Assembly (NCBI GenBank): GCA_017521875.1
Contig: JAFXBH010000186.1
Span: 1-5,404 of the forward strand
Direction of reading: 5' to 3'
Origin: Oscillospiraceae bacterium
GTDB lineage: Bacteria > Bacillota > Clostridia > Oscillospirales > Oscillospiraceae
DNA: 5,404 nucleotides
The notes beneath the pieces were generated by a model. It searched no databases. It saw nothing but the letters and a program-made list of their open reading frames with translations, and was not told the DNA's origin. Shown one piece after another: positions 1 to 5,381 of the stretch. How positions within the stretch are numbered: position 1 is the first letter of the stretch; every line of letters starts with the position of its first letter. The position numbers and the translations under genes are program-made.

Positions 1-2
1 AG

Positions 3-95
3 GGCATCTGCTTCAATGTTTATGCTTATATTGTGCAGCCCGGTGTGACTATCGATTACTTAACCGGCGAGAGTCAGCTCAGCGATGATCAATAA
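3..95 (+). CDS. C-terminal fragment, probable DNA/RNA non-specific endonuclease
   Basis: This is the last 30 codons of a gene that begins outside the window and ends with TAA at 93-95. The visible peptide starts GICFNVYAYIVQPGVTIDY and ends TGESQLSDDQ. The FNVYxYxVQPGVxIDYxTG pattern resembles, from memory, the extreme C-terminus of DNA-entry-type (EndA/NucA-like) DNA/RNA non-specific endonucleases of Firmicutes, which are secreted or membrane-anchored beta-beta-alpha-metal nucleases. The catalytic DRGH-type motif would lie upstream and cannot be seen, so the assignment rests on a short tail only. The next gene, uvrB, starts 32 bases later with no visible terminator or promoter between, so the two are probably co-transcribed. 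It could be another protein with a similar beta-strand-rich tail. Confidence 0.5.
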   Translation, partial: GICFNVYAYIVQPGVTIDYLTGESQLSDDQ

Positions 96-112
96 CCCCC
101 GGAGTTTAGGCG

Positions 113-120
113 AAAGGAGA
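113..120 (+). promoter_or_regulatory. Ribosome binding site of uvrB
   Basis: AAAGGAGA lies 7 bases before the GTG at 128. It decides for this non-ATG start, because no ATG near the expected N-terminus has a comparable site. Confidence 0.85.
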
Positions 121-127
121 TTCAGCT

Positions 128-2092
128 GTGGATAAGTTTAAGCTTGTTTCAGAGTACAAGGCCACCGGTGATCAACCGGAGGCTATTGAAAAACTGGTTC
201 AGGGTGTGGAATCAGGCTTGCGGGAGCAGACCCTTTTGGGTGTAACCGGTTCGGGAAAAACCTTCACAATGGCATCTATTATTGAAAAAGTAAATCGGCC
301 AACGCTTGTGTTGGCGCATAATAAGACCCTTGCGGCGCAGTTGTGCTCCGAATTTCGGGAGTTTTTTCCAAACAACGCGGTAGAGTATTTTATTTCTTAT
401 TACGATTACTACCAACCGGAAGCCTACATTGCCCATACAGATACCTATATTGAGAAGGATTCGGCCATTAATGAGGAAATTGACCGGTTGAGGCATAGCG
501 CTACATCCGCTTTGTTTGAACGGCGGGATGTGATTGTGGTTTCCTCGGTTAGTTGCTTGTACGGACTGGGTGACCCCATTGACTATAAAAGTATGGTGAT
601 TTCTCTGCGGGTAGGTCAGCGGTATCCCTTTGACGATATATTGCGCAAATTGGCAGAGATACGATATGAGCGTAATGATATTGATTTTTCCCGCAATAAG
701 TTCCGCGTTCGGGGTGATACCATTGAAATATATCCTACCTACTGGTCAGGTCGGGCAATCCGCGTAGAGTTCTTTGGAGATGAGGTAGACAGAATATCCG
801 AGATCAACGCAGTTTCCGGAATTGCAGAGCGTTATTTGGATCATGTTGCCATTTATCCTGCAAGCCATTATGTGGCATCTCGGGAGAAGATGGAACGGGC
901 AATGCGGGAAATTCGCGAAGAATGCGATCAACAGGTTGCAATGTTCAATCAGCAGAATAAACTGCTGGAGGCTCAGAGAATATCCCAGCGGACAGCCTAC
1001 GATTTGGAAATGCTTACAGAAATTGGCTTCTGTACAGGAATTGAAAACTACTCCCGGGTCATTCAAGGTCGTGCGCCCGGCACACCACCTACCACCTTGC
1101 TGGATTATTTTCCGGATGATTTCCTTCTGTTTGTGGATGAAAGTCATGTGACACTTCCTCAGTGCCGTGCAATGTATGCAGGAGACAGAAGCCGAAAGGA
1201 TGCCCTTGTCAACTATGGTTTCCGGCTGCCTTCTGCCTATGACAACAGACCGCTGAACTTTCAGGAATTTGATTCGAAACTTAATCAGGTAATTTATGTT
1301 TCTGCAACACCTGCAGAATATGAACAGGTGCACTCCGGACAGACGGTGGAACAAGTTATTCGTCCAACAGGTCTTTTAGACCCTGTTGTGGAGGTTAGAC
1401 CCATCGAAGGACAAATAGATGATCTGATTGGGGAGATTAATAAACGAACCGCCAAAAACGAACGTGTGCTTGTTACTACCCTCACAAAGAAAATGGCAGA
1501 AGATTTGACGCACTATCTGCAGTCCGCTGGCATTCGTGTGCGGTACATGCATGCGGATATTGGTGCAATGGAGCGTATGGAGATTATTCGTGATCTTCGA
1601 ATGGCAAAATTTGATGTACTTGTTGGCATTAATCTGCTTAGAGAGGGCCTTGATTTGCCGGAGGTCAGTCTGGTTGCTATATTGGATGCGGATAAAGAGG
1701 GTTTTCTTCGCTCAGAAACCAGTTTGATTCAAACCATCGGTCGGGCAGCGAGAAATGCCGACGGTTTAGTAATTATGTACGCAGATAAAATAACCGCTGC
1801 TATGAAGGTGGCAATGGATGAAACCAAACGCCGTCGTAAAATTCAGGACGATTACAACAGGGTAAACGGCATTGTTCCCAAAACGATTATCAAATCCGTT
1901 CGTGATTTGATTGAGATTTCTTCTCCCACAGCAGATAGAAAGGGAAGAAACGGCATTAAGATGACCAAGGCGGAAAAGGAAAAGGAAATTGCCCGTTTGG
2001 AGAAACAAATGAAAGAAGCAGCACGCATGATGGAGTACGAGTACGCAGCATTGCTTCGTGACCAGATTATCGAATTGCGTGGTAAAACATAA
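128..2092 (+). CDS. uvrB: UvrB, excinuclease ABC subunit B
   Basis: UvrB is the cytoplasmic damage-verification helicase of nucleotide excision repair. It is loaded by UvrA, clamps the damaged strand and then recruits UvrC for incision. The 654-residue product is close to the usual family length of about 660-670 and is collinear with Bacillus-type UvrB throughout. Walker A GVTGSGKT is at residues 38-45, followed by the [10 protein letters not shown] segment at 63-72. The damage-probing beta-hairpin region starts at the tyrosine-rich [10 protein letters not shown] at 91-100 and runs to about 115. Walker B/motif II DESH is at 337-340, YVSATP at 390-395, [10 protein letters not shown] at 500-509, and motif [11 protein letters not shown] at 535-543. 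The C-terminal UVR helical hairpin that binds UvrC is at about 616-651 ([18 protein letters not shown]). Translation starts at GTG. All helicase motifs are intact and I see no frameshift. Unlike the common uvrB-uvrA arrangement, uvrA does not follow: the gene ends in a terminator facing a convergent unit. Confidence 0.99.
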   Translation: MDKFKLVSEYKATGDQPEAIEKLVQGVESGLREQTLLGVTGSGKTFTMASIIEKVNRPTLVLAHNKTLAAQLCSEFREFFPNNAVEYFISYYDYYQPEAYIAHTDTYIEKDSAINEEIDRLRHSATSALFERRDVIVVSSVSCLYGLGDPIDYKSMVISLRVGQRYPFDDILRKLAEIRYERNDIDFSRNKFRVRGDTIEIYPTYWSGRAIRVEFFGDEVDRISEINAVSGIAERYLDHVAIYPASHYVASREKMERAMREIREECDQQVAMFNQQNKLLEAQRISQRTAYDLEMLTEIGFCTGIENYSRVIQGRAPGTPPTTLLDYFPDDFLLFVDESHVTLPQCRAMYAGDRSRKDALVNYGFRLPSAYDNRPLNFQEFDSKLNQVIYVSATPAEYEQVHSGQTVEQVIRPTGLLDPVVEVRPIEGQIDDLIGEINKRTAKNERVLVTTLTKKMAEDLTHYLQSAGIRVRYMHADIGAMERMEIIRDLRMAKFDVLVGINLLREGLDLPEVSLVAILDADKEGFLRSETSLIQTIGRAARNADGLVIMYADKITAAMKVAMDETKRRRKIQDDYNRVNGIVPKTIIKSVRDLIEISSPTADRKGRNGIKMTKAEKEKEIARLEKQMKEAARMMEYEYAALLRDQIIELRGKT

Positions 2093-2117
2093 AAAGGACG
2101 CGGAAAGCGTCCTTTTT
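2091..2117. terminator. Bidirectional Rho-independent terminator between uvrB and the DUF1653 gene
   Basis: An 11-bp perfect stem (AAAAAGGACGC at 2091-2101 with GCGTCCTTTTT at 2107-2117) encloses the 5-base loop GGAAA. Five T follow the GC-rich core on the plus strand, and five A give a T tract on the minus strand, so it can stop both converging transcripts. The stop codon of uvrB (2090-2092) and that of the minus-strand gene (2116-2118) both run into the ends of the stem. Confidence 0.92.
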
Positions 2118-2331
2118 ATGTTTCGTCGATGTATTGAAAGCGAGGGCCGTGATAGTTGTCTTTTTCAACGATCTCTGTCCACATATGGGCAGGTCTTACC
2201 CATAATCCCTGTTCTCCATAGAGCGCCTGATATACAACCATAGGCTCTAATGTTTCAGAATGGCTGGCGATTCCTATGACCTGATACTCATTGCCCTTAA
2301 AATGACGGTATTTTCCAAGTTTAATATCCAT
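2116..2331 (-). CDS. DUF1653 family protein
   Basis: This is a small cytoplasmic protein of 71 residues with no signal peptide or membrane segment. It matches the DUF1653 (PF07866) pattern as I remember it: GKYRHFKG at 6-13, a segment with HSET at 24-27, VVYQALYG at 32-39, and LWVRP at 43-47 followed by M50. Members are usually about 60-80 residues and their biochemical function is unknown; I assign none. The chosen start is ATG at 2331, because AAAAGGTG sits 5 bases before it. The frame extends upstream to a GTG at 2355, but that codon lies inside the stem of the 2349-2374 hairpin and has no ribosome binding site. The gene is 48 bases downstream of the deacetylase-like gene on the same strand. 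No separate promoter is evident, so transcription probably comes from upstream through the hairpin. Its stop is embedded in the terminator shared with uvrB. Confidence 0.9.
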   Translation of the reverse strand: MDIKLGKYRHFKGNEYQVIGIASHSETLEPMVVYQALYGEQGLWVRPAHMWTEIVEKDNYHGPRFQYIDET

Positions 2332-2336
2332 AATTT

Positions 2337-2344
2337 CACCTTTT
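2337..2344 (-). promoter_or_regulatory. Ribosome binding site of the DUF1653 gene
   Basis: On the minus strand the site reads AAAAGGTG, 5 bases before the ATG at 2331. It supports this start over the upstream GTG at 2355. It begins only 4 bases past the hairpin stem at 2349-2374. Confidence 0.75.
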
Positions 2345-2348
2345 GAAA

Positions 2349-2374
2349 ACCGCACCGGATTGCTCCGGTGCGGT
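2349..2374 (-). terminator. Intercistronic hairpin, terminator or attenuator
   Basis: An 11-bp perfect stem, ACCGCACCGGA (2349-2359) with TCCGGTGCGGT (2364-2374), has a 4-base loop. It starts 5 bases after the TAA of the deacetylase-like gene (minus strand). On that strand the T tract is weak: the stem's last T plus three more, then CAAAAGG. The GC-rich stem suggests termination or 3'-end protection of the upstream message, but the short T run suggests incomplete termination with read-through into the DUF1653 gene. On the plus strand the stem is followed by GATTTTTAG, but no plus-strand gene needs termination here. Confidence 0.75.
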
Positions 2375-2379
2375 GATTT

Positions 2380-3810
2380 TTAGTTGGGAATGCTTCCACG
2401 GGTGCTGTCAAGCACAGAAGATGCATCAAAATAGTTGGTAAACCAATCAGCATGATGAGCCAGATTGGAACCGGTAACCATCAACCGACCCTGGCGAACA
2501 TACCCGTTTGTTATGGTTGCCCAAGGCTGTCCGTCTTCGCAGAAGCCTAGATAATACCGGAAACCAACATCATACAGTGTATCGTATTTTTCACCGGAGT
2601 AGGTGGGGTCAGAGGTGATATCGGTCAATTGTGCATAGGTTAGAATATCCAAATTACCGATAATGGGAACGACTTCATTTACCCAGGCGTTCAGATCGCT
2701 CTTGATCTGAGTAAGACTGCTGGTACCGTAGGGGATGTTCTCGTAGGTATAGCAGGCCAGGCGATATCCCCGATCCTGAAGTGCTTTGGCAACAGTTTTG
2801 GCGGTTTGAATGGAACTTTGATATTCGGTTTCGCCAAAGGTCTCTTTAGCGCTGGGATGGGTGCGATAACCAAATAGGCCATTATAACCTGTAAGAGCCA
2901 AAGTGGCCCGTGCTCCGCGGTAGGAGAATGCAGGATGCTTTTGAATGAAATCCTCCAAAATGGGAACAAGGTCAAAATTGCCGGTGACAGTCTGGCCAGA
3001 TGCATCTACCATCTCGTTTATAAAGTTACTGCCGTCCCAAATCAGTTTGCTGGCAATACCGGTACCCTTTTCGTCAGGGATTTTATCACCGTTGCCGTCG
3101 ATCAGATAGTAGTTGTAGTTCACATTGGTTTGGGTCAGCATAATCGGCTTTTTGCCGTTGGGAAGCATCAGGGTTTTGGCTTTATAGACGGTTTCACTGT
3201 CCTTAGTAGTTGTAGTTTCGATAATGTCATCAAAATCAACCAGAATATAACCATTATCGTAGAGTTGACGGAGAATTTTTGAGAATTCCTCTGTTGTGAT
3301 AAAATTCCGATTAATGGAGTAGCCGTATGTTCCGTGCGAGAAACCGCGGGCGGGATCAGCCACAAGCAGTTGGAAAGAAAAGTTGGGGATTTTGCTGGGG
3401 TCTTCCCATGCGACCAAATTGCGCATTGCTTCTTCATACTCCAGAATCTTGTCATTAATAGCCGGGAACTTGCTGATATCACCAGAAAAACCGTTCAGCA
3501 CATCAATCGCGTCGGCATAATCGAAACCGGCTGCCAACTGCTCAGCATCAGCAATTCGGTTATTTGCTTCCAACTGCAGGCGTTCTGCCTCTTCAGCGGC
3601 AGCGGATGAAGCGGCAATGTTGGCCTCTTTTTCGGCTTTGTTTTTTTGCACACCTCTGGTAATAGAGCCAATGATAAAAATAATAATCAGGATAATTGCT
3701 ACGCCGCCGATAATAACAGGTAAATATGTTTCTTTAAAAATCTGCATTTTGCTGCGTTTTTTACGCCGGGGATTTACAGGAGGATTGGAGTTATTGAATT
3801 GTTCTTCCAT
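2380..3810 (-). CDS. Membrane-anchored polysaccharide deacetylase-like (NodB-fold) protein, probably catalytically inactive
   Basis: The product has 476 residues. Residues 1-29 are basic and cytoplasmic (PRRKKRSK at 14-21). Residues 31-50 form one hydrophobic membrane segment (PVIIGGVAIILIIIFIIGSI) without a signal-peptidase site, so the rest should lie outside the cell as a type II membrane protein. Residues 55-90 are an Ala/Glu-rich helix, likely a stalk. Residues 90-135 (AAGFDYADAIDVLNGF) look like a short helical repeat. From about 140 to the end the sequence follows the clostridial polysaccharide deacetylase pattern: ITTEEFSKILRQLYDNGYILV at 171-191, HPAFSYRGARATLALTGYNG at 292-311, YVRQGR at 437-442, and a DSTRGSIP tail. 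From memory, active relatives carry SQDDVNYY and ASHTYSH. Here these read TQTNVNYN (226-233) and ACYTYEN (352-358), so the Asp pair and both metal-binding His are missing. ATG at 3810 is preferred because AAAGGTGG lies 8 bases upstream; the longer frame to 3873 begins inside the promoter. Confidence 0.7.
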   Translation of the reverse strand: MEEQFNNSNPPVNPRRKKRSKMQIFKETYLPVIIGGVAIILIIIFIIGSITRGVQKNKAEKEANIAASSAAAEEAERLQLEANNRIADAEQLAAGFDYADAIDVLNGFSGDISKFPAINDKILEYEEAMRNLVAWEDPSKIPNFSFQLLVADPARGFSHGTYGYSINRNFITTEEFSKILRQLYDNGYILVDFDDIIETTTTKDSETVYKAKTLMLPNGKKPIMLTQTNVNYNYYLIDGNGDKIPDEKGTGIASKLIWDGSNFINEMVDASGQTVTGNFDLVPILEDFIQKHPAFSYRGARATLALTGYNGLFGYRTHPSAKETFGETEYQSSIQTAKTVAKALQDRGYRLACYTYENIPYGTSSLTQIKSDLNAWVNEVVPIIGNLDILTYAQLTDITSDPTYSGEKYDTLYDVGFRYYLGFCEDGQPWATITNGYVRQGRLMVTGSNLAHHADWFTNYFDASSVLDSTRGSIPN

Positions 3811-3818
3811 GTAAAATG

Positions 3819-3826
3819 CCACCTTT
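3819..3826 (-). promoter_or_regulatory. Ribosome binding site of the deacetylase-like gene
   Basis: On the minus strand AAAGGTGG is 8 bases before the ATG at 3810. It fixes the start at MEEQF rather than at the upstream in-frame codon at 3873, which falls in the -35 box. Confidence 0.8.
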
Positions 3827-3844
3827 CTGTGAATTGTCCCCAAT

Positions 3845-3873
3845 ATTATAGCCTTAATTGCAAAAAAAATCAA
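3845..3873 (-). promoter_or_regulatory. Sigma-A-type promoter of the deacetylase-like gene
   Basis: On the minus strand, -35 TTGATT (3868-3873) and a consensus -10 TATAAT (3845-3850) are separated by 17 bases. Transcription would start near 3838, giving a leader of about 28 bases. An 8-base A run (3862-3869; T on the transcribed-sense minus strand) covers the end of the -35 box and the start of the spacer. Confidence 0.82.
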
Positions 3874-3923
3874 GGATAATACTTTTATATGCTGCTTATT
3901 GTGATATATTTATTGTCTCCTGC

Positions 3924-3952
3924 TTGTAATAGGTTGTTTTTTTTGATATTAT
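3924..3952 (+). promoter_or_regulatory. Sigma-A-type promoter of luxS-mtnN with extended -10
   Basis: -35 TTGTAA (3924-3929) and -10 TATTAT (3947-3952) are spaced by 17 bases, with TG at 3944-3945 giving an extended -10 (TGA before TATTAT). The predicted start is near 3959, leaving a leader of only about 23 bases. That is too short for a SAM or SAH riboswitch. A run of eight T (3937-3944) fills the end of the spacer. Confidence 0.72.
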
Positions 3953-3968
3953 ATACGCAAAAGATAAC

Positions 3969-3974
3969 AAGGAG
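3969..3974 (+). promoter_or_regulatory. Ribosome binding site of luxS
   Basis: AAGGAG is 7 bases before the ATG at 3982. It rules out the longer in-frame start at 3889, which lies upstream of the promoter. Confidence 0.88.
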
Positions 3975-3981
3975 CGTTCCT

Positions 3982-4458
3982 ATGGAAAAAATAACAAGTT
4001 TTACCATTGACCATATCCGCCTGCGACCTGGTCTGTATGTCTCCAGAAAAGACTCGGTGGGTAAGGAAATGGTTACTACCTTTGATTTGCGGTTTACAAG
4101 TCCCAACGAAGAACCGGTTATGAATACAGCCGAGATGCATACTATAGAGCATTTAGCGGCTACCTATTTACGAAATGAGCCGACTTGGAAAGAAAAGGTG
4201 CTGTATTTTGGACCGATGGGGTGTCGTACCGGGTTTTATCTGCTGCTGGCTGGCGACTATTGTTCCGGAGATGTTTTGGATTTAATTATTTCCTGCTTCC
4301 GGTTTGTTGCTGAATTCACTGGAGATATTCCCGGTGCTTCTGCCAAAGATTGTGGCAATTATTTGGATATGAATTTGCCGATGGCAAAATACTGGGGAAA
4401 AAAGTATGCAGATTTGCTGGCTCATGCAGACGAATCCCGTTTAAACTATCCTCGATAA
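3982..4458 (+). CDS. luxS: LuxS, S-ribosylhomocysteine lyase
   Basis: LuxS is a cytoplasmic metalloenzyme that cleaves S-ribosylhomocysteine to homocysteine and 4,5-dihydroxy-2,3-pentanedione, the precursor of the autoinducer AI-2. The product has 158 residues, the usual family length. The metal site is visible as HTIEH (H53, H57), and the third ligand is C124 in KDCGNYLDMNLP. The catalytic base E56 and catalytic C81 (GPMGCRTGFYL) are present. These match H54/E57/H58/C84/C126 of the Bacillus enzyme with small offsets. The N-terminal FTIDHIRLRPGLYVSRKD segment is of the clostridial/Bacteroidetes type. The start is set by AAGGAG 7 bases before the ATG, and a promoter lies just upstream. mtnN, the enzyme that makes its substrate, follows after 11 bases. 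Nothing is truncated or substituted. Confidence 0.98.
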   Translation: MEKITSFTIDHIRLRPGLYVSRKDSVGKEMVTTFDLRFTSPNEEPVMNTAEMHTIEHLAATYLRNEPTWKEKVLYFGPMGCRTGFYLLLAGDYCSGDVLDLIISCFRFVAEFTGDIPGASAKDCGNYLDMNLPMAKYWGKKYADLLAHADESRLNYPR

Positions 4459-4463
4459 AGGAG
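4457..4463 (+). promoter_or_regulatory. Ribosome binding site of mtnN, overlapping the luxS stop
   Basis: AAAGGAG is 6 bases before the ATG at 4470 and uses the last two bases of the luxS TAA (4456-4458). This favours translational coupling and the ATG at 4470 over any start further upstream inside luxS. Confidence 0.88.
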
Positions 4464-4469
4464 TTTGCC

Positions 4470-5183
4470 ATGAAATTAGGTATTATCGGTGCTATGGATG
4501 TGGAAGTAGCCACATTAAAACAACTGATGCAAAATAAATCTGAGAGAACAGTTGCCGGTGCGGTGTATTGTGAAGGAATCCTGGAAGGCCTGTCTGTAGT
4601 TGTGGTACAATGCGGTGTGGGCAAAGTAAATGCAGCCCTGTGCGTACAGGCGCTTTGTGATTTGTTTATGGTGACCCATATTGTGAATACCGGTGTAGCA
4701 GGATCTTTAAACGCTAGCCTGGACATTGGCGATTTAGTGATCAGCAGTGATGCAATCTATCACGACTTTGATTGTCATGTTTTGAATGATTACTATGTGG
4801 TAGGACAAGTCCCTGGGCTTTCTGTTAGGGCATTTCCTGCAGATAAAATGTTGACAGAACTGGCTTATTCTGTTGCAGATAAGGCTTGTCCCGGTCATAC
4901 TGCAATCGGTACGATTGCCAGCGGTGATCAGTTTGTTTGCGGCAAAGAACAAAAACAACAGATTGTAGATGATACAAATGCGCTTTGCACAGAGATGGAA
5001 GGTGCTGCCATCGCTCACGGTGCATGGAGAAACGGTGTTCCTTTTGTGATCATACGCGCCATCTCGGACAAGGCCGATGATTCGGCAGAAATGGATTATC
5101 CTACATTTGAGGCAATTGCAGCAAAAAAATGTGCAGAAATCACCAGGGCAATGGCAAGCGCGCTTGCAAACCTTGTCAAATAA
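4470..5183 (+). CDS. mtnN: MtnN/Pfs, 5'-methylthioadenosine/S-adenosylhomocysteine nucleosidase
   Basis: MtnN is a cytoplasmic nucleosidase that hydrolyses methylthioadenosine and S-adenosylhomocysteine to adenine plus methylthioribose or S-ribosylhomocysteine. It relieves SAH inhibition of methyltransferases and feeds LuxS. The product has 237 residues, typical for the family (about 230). Family landmarks are the N-terminal GIIGAMDVEV with catalytic E12, VNTGVAGSL at 72-80, IASGDQFV at 149-156, TEMEGAAIAH at 174-183 (M176 and E177, ribose binding) and the catalytic Asp D200 in RAISDKAD. These correspond to E12, E174 and D197 of the Escherichia coli enzyme. The gene is 11 bases downstream of luxS, with its ribosome binding site overlapping the luxS stop, so the two form one operon. 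A strong terminator follows 8 bases after the stop. Confidence 0.98.
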   Translation: MKLGIIGAMDVEVATLKQLMQNKSERTVAGAVYCEGILEGLSVVVVQCGVGKVNAALCVQALCDLFMVTHIVNTGVAGSLNASLDIGDLVISSDAIYHDFDCHVLNDYYVVGQVPGLSVRAFPADKMLTELAYSVADKACPGHTAIGTIASGDQFVCGKEQKQQIVDDTNALCTEMEGAAIAHGAWRNGVPFVIIRAISDKADDSAEMDYPTFEAIAAKKCAEITRAMASALANLVK

Positions 5184-5191
5184 CGATATGA

Positions 5192-5219
5192 CAAAAGGCC
5201 ACCATTTGGTGGCCTTTTG
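5192..5219 (+). terminator. Rho-independent terminator of the luxS-mtnN operon
   Basis: A 12-bp perfect inverted repeat (CAAAAGGCCACC at 5192-5203 with GGTGGCCTTTTG at 5208-5219) has the loop ATTT, starting 8 bases after the mtnN stop. Its symmetric A and T flanks mean it can also stop minus-strand transcripts coming from the tRNA side. Confidence 0.9.
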
Positions 5220-5258
5220 GTTATACGAGCAAATTTAAACTCGCAGAGTGTTTATAAA

Positions 5259-5275
5259 ATATTGCATTGCAATAT
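5259..5275. repeat. Palindrome, possible operator
   Basis: ATATTGCA and TGCAATAT are perfect inverted halves around a single central T. The right arm overlaps TATAAT at 5273-5278, a possible plus-strand -10 box, although only a poor -35 (TTTATA at 5251-5256, 16-base spacing) precedes it. The sequence is real; a regulatory role is inferred. Confidence 0.45.
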
Positions 5276-5317
5276 AATCGAATGATTTGCCAAACTCCAA
5301 GTTGTCAAGTTGAGGTA

Positions 5318-5329
5318 TGTTATATAACA
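5318..5329. repeat. Perfect 12-base palindrome
   Basis: TGTTATATAACA reads the same on both strands. It lies downstream of the tRNA terminator on the minus strand and 43 bases past the other dyad. It could be a protein-binding site or chance in AT-rich DNA. Confidence 0.4.
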
Positions 5330-5351
5330 GATGCTTCAATAAAAAATATCG

Positions 5352-5381
5352 AAAAAAGCACTGCAAGAGCAGTGCTTTTTT
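5352..5381 (-). terminator. Rho-independent terminator of the tRNA gene
   Basis: A 13-bp perfect stem (AAAAAAGCACTGC at 5352-5364 with GCAGTGCTTTTTT at 5369-5381) has a 4-base loop. On the minus strand it ends in six T and begins at the terminal A of the tRNA CCA end. The plus strand also carries six T, so it would stop transcripts arriving from the left too. Confidence 0.9.

Larger units (their letters stand above)
5220..5351. other. AT-rich intergenic region with two palindromes
   Basis: No gene is supported here. The stretch between the operon terminator and the tRNA terminator holds a 17-base dyad (5259-5275) overlapping a TATAAT hexamer (5273-5278), a perfect 12-base palindrome (5318-5329), and two copies of CAAGTTG (5298-5304 and 5306-5312) one base apart. 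An open frame from ATG 5282 to the window end lacks a ribosome binding site and runs antisense through the tRNA, so I do not call it. Confidence 0.6.

Noticed and set aside
746..1354. A 202-codon open frame on the minus strand inside uvrB
   Set aside because: It lies wholly opposite conserved uvrB motifs, has no family resemblance and a Cys/His/Ile-rich composition typical of antisense frames.
3811..3873. N-terminal extension of the deacetylase-like protein (MIFFAIKAIILG...) that could look like a signal peptide
   Set aside because: It covers the -35 and -10 elements and the ribosome binding site of the gene, so it is not translated.
3889..3981. N-terminal extension of luxS with a hydrophobic MLLIVIYLL start
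   Set aside because: It would begin upstream of the promoter, has no ribosome binding site, and LuxS has no such leader; the ATG at 3982 has AAGGAG at correct spacing.
3953..3981. SAM or SAH riboswitch ahead of luxS-mtnN
   Set aside because: The predicted leader is only about 23 bases and no stem set or riboswitch core is visible.
3885..4106. Minus-strand 73-codon open frame across the luxS promoter and 5' end
   Set aside because: It is opposite conserved LuxS sequence, with no ribosome binding site and no recognisable family.
5303..5308. Minus-strand TTGACA as a promoter -35
   Set aside because: No -10-like hexamer lies 16-18 bases downstream on that strand; the nearest candidate is about 26 bases away.
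5298..5312. Tandem CAAGTTG repeat as an attachment site or repeat array
   Set aside because: There are only two 7-base copies with no integrase, no further units and no match to the visible tRNA 3' end.
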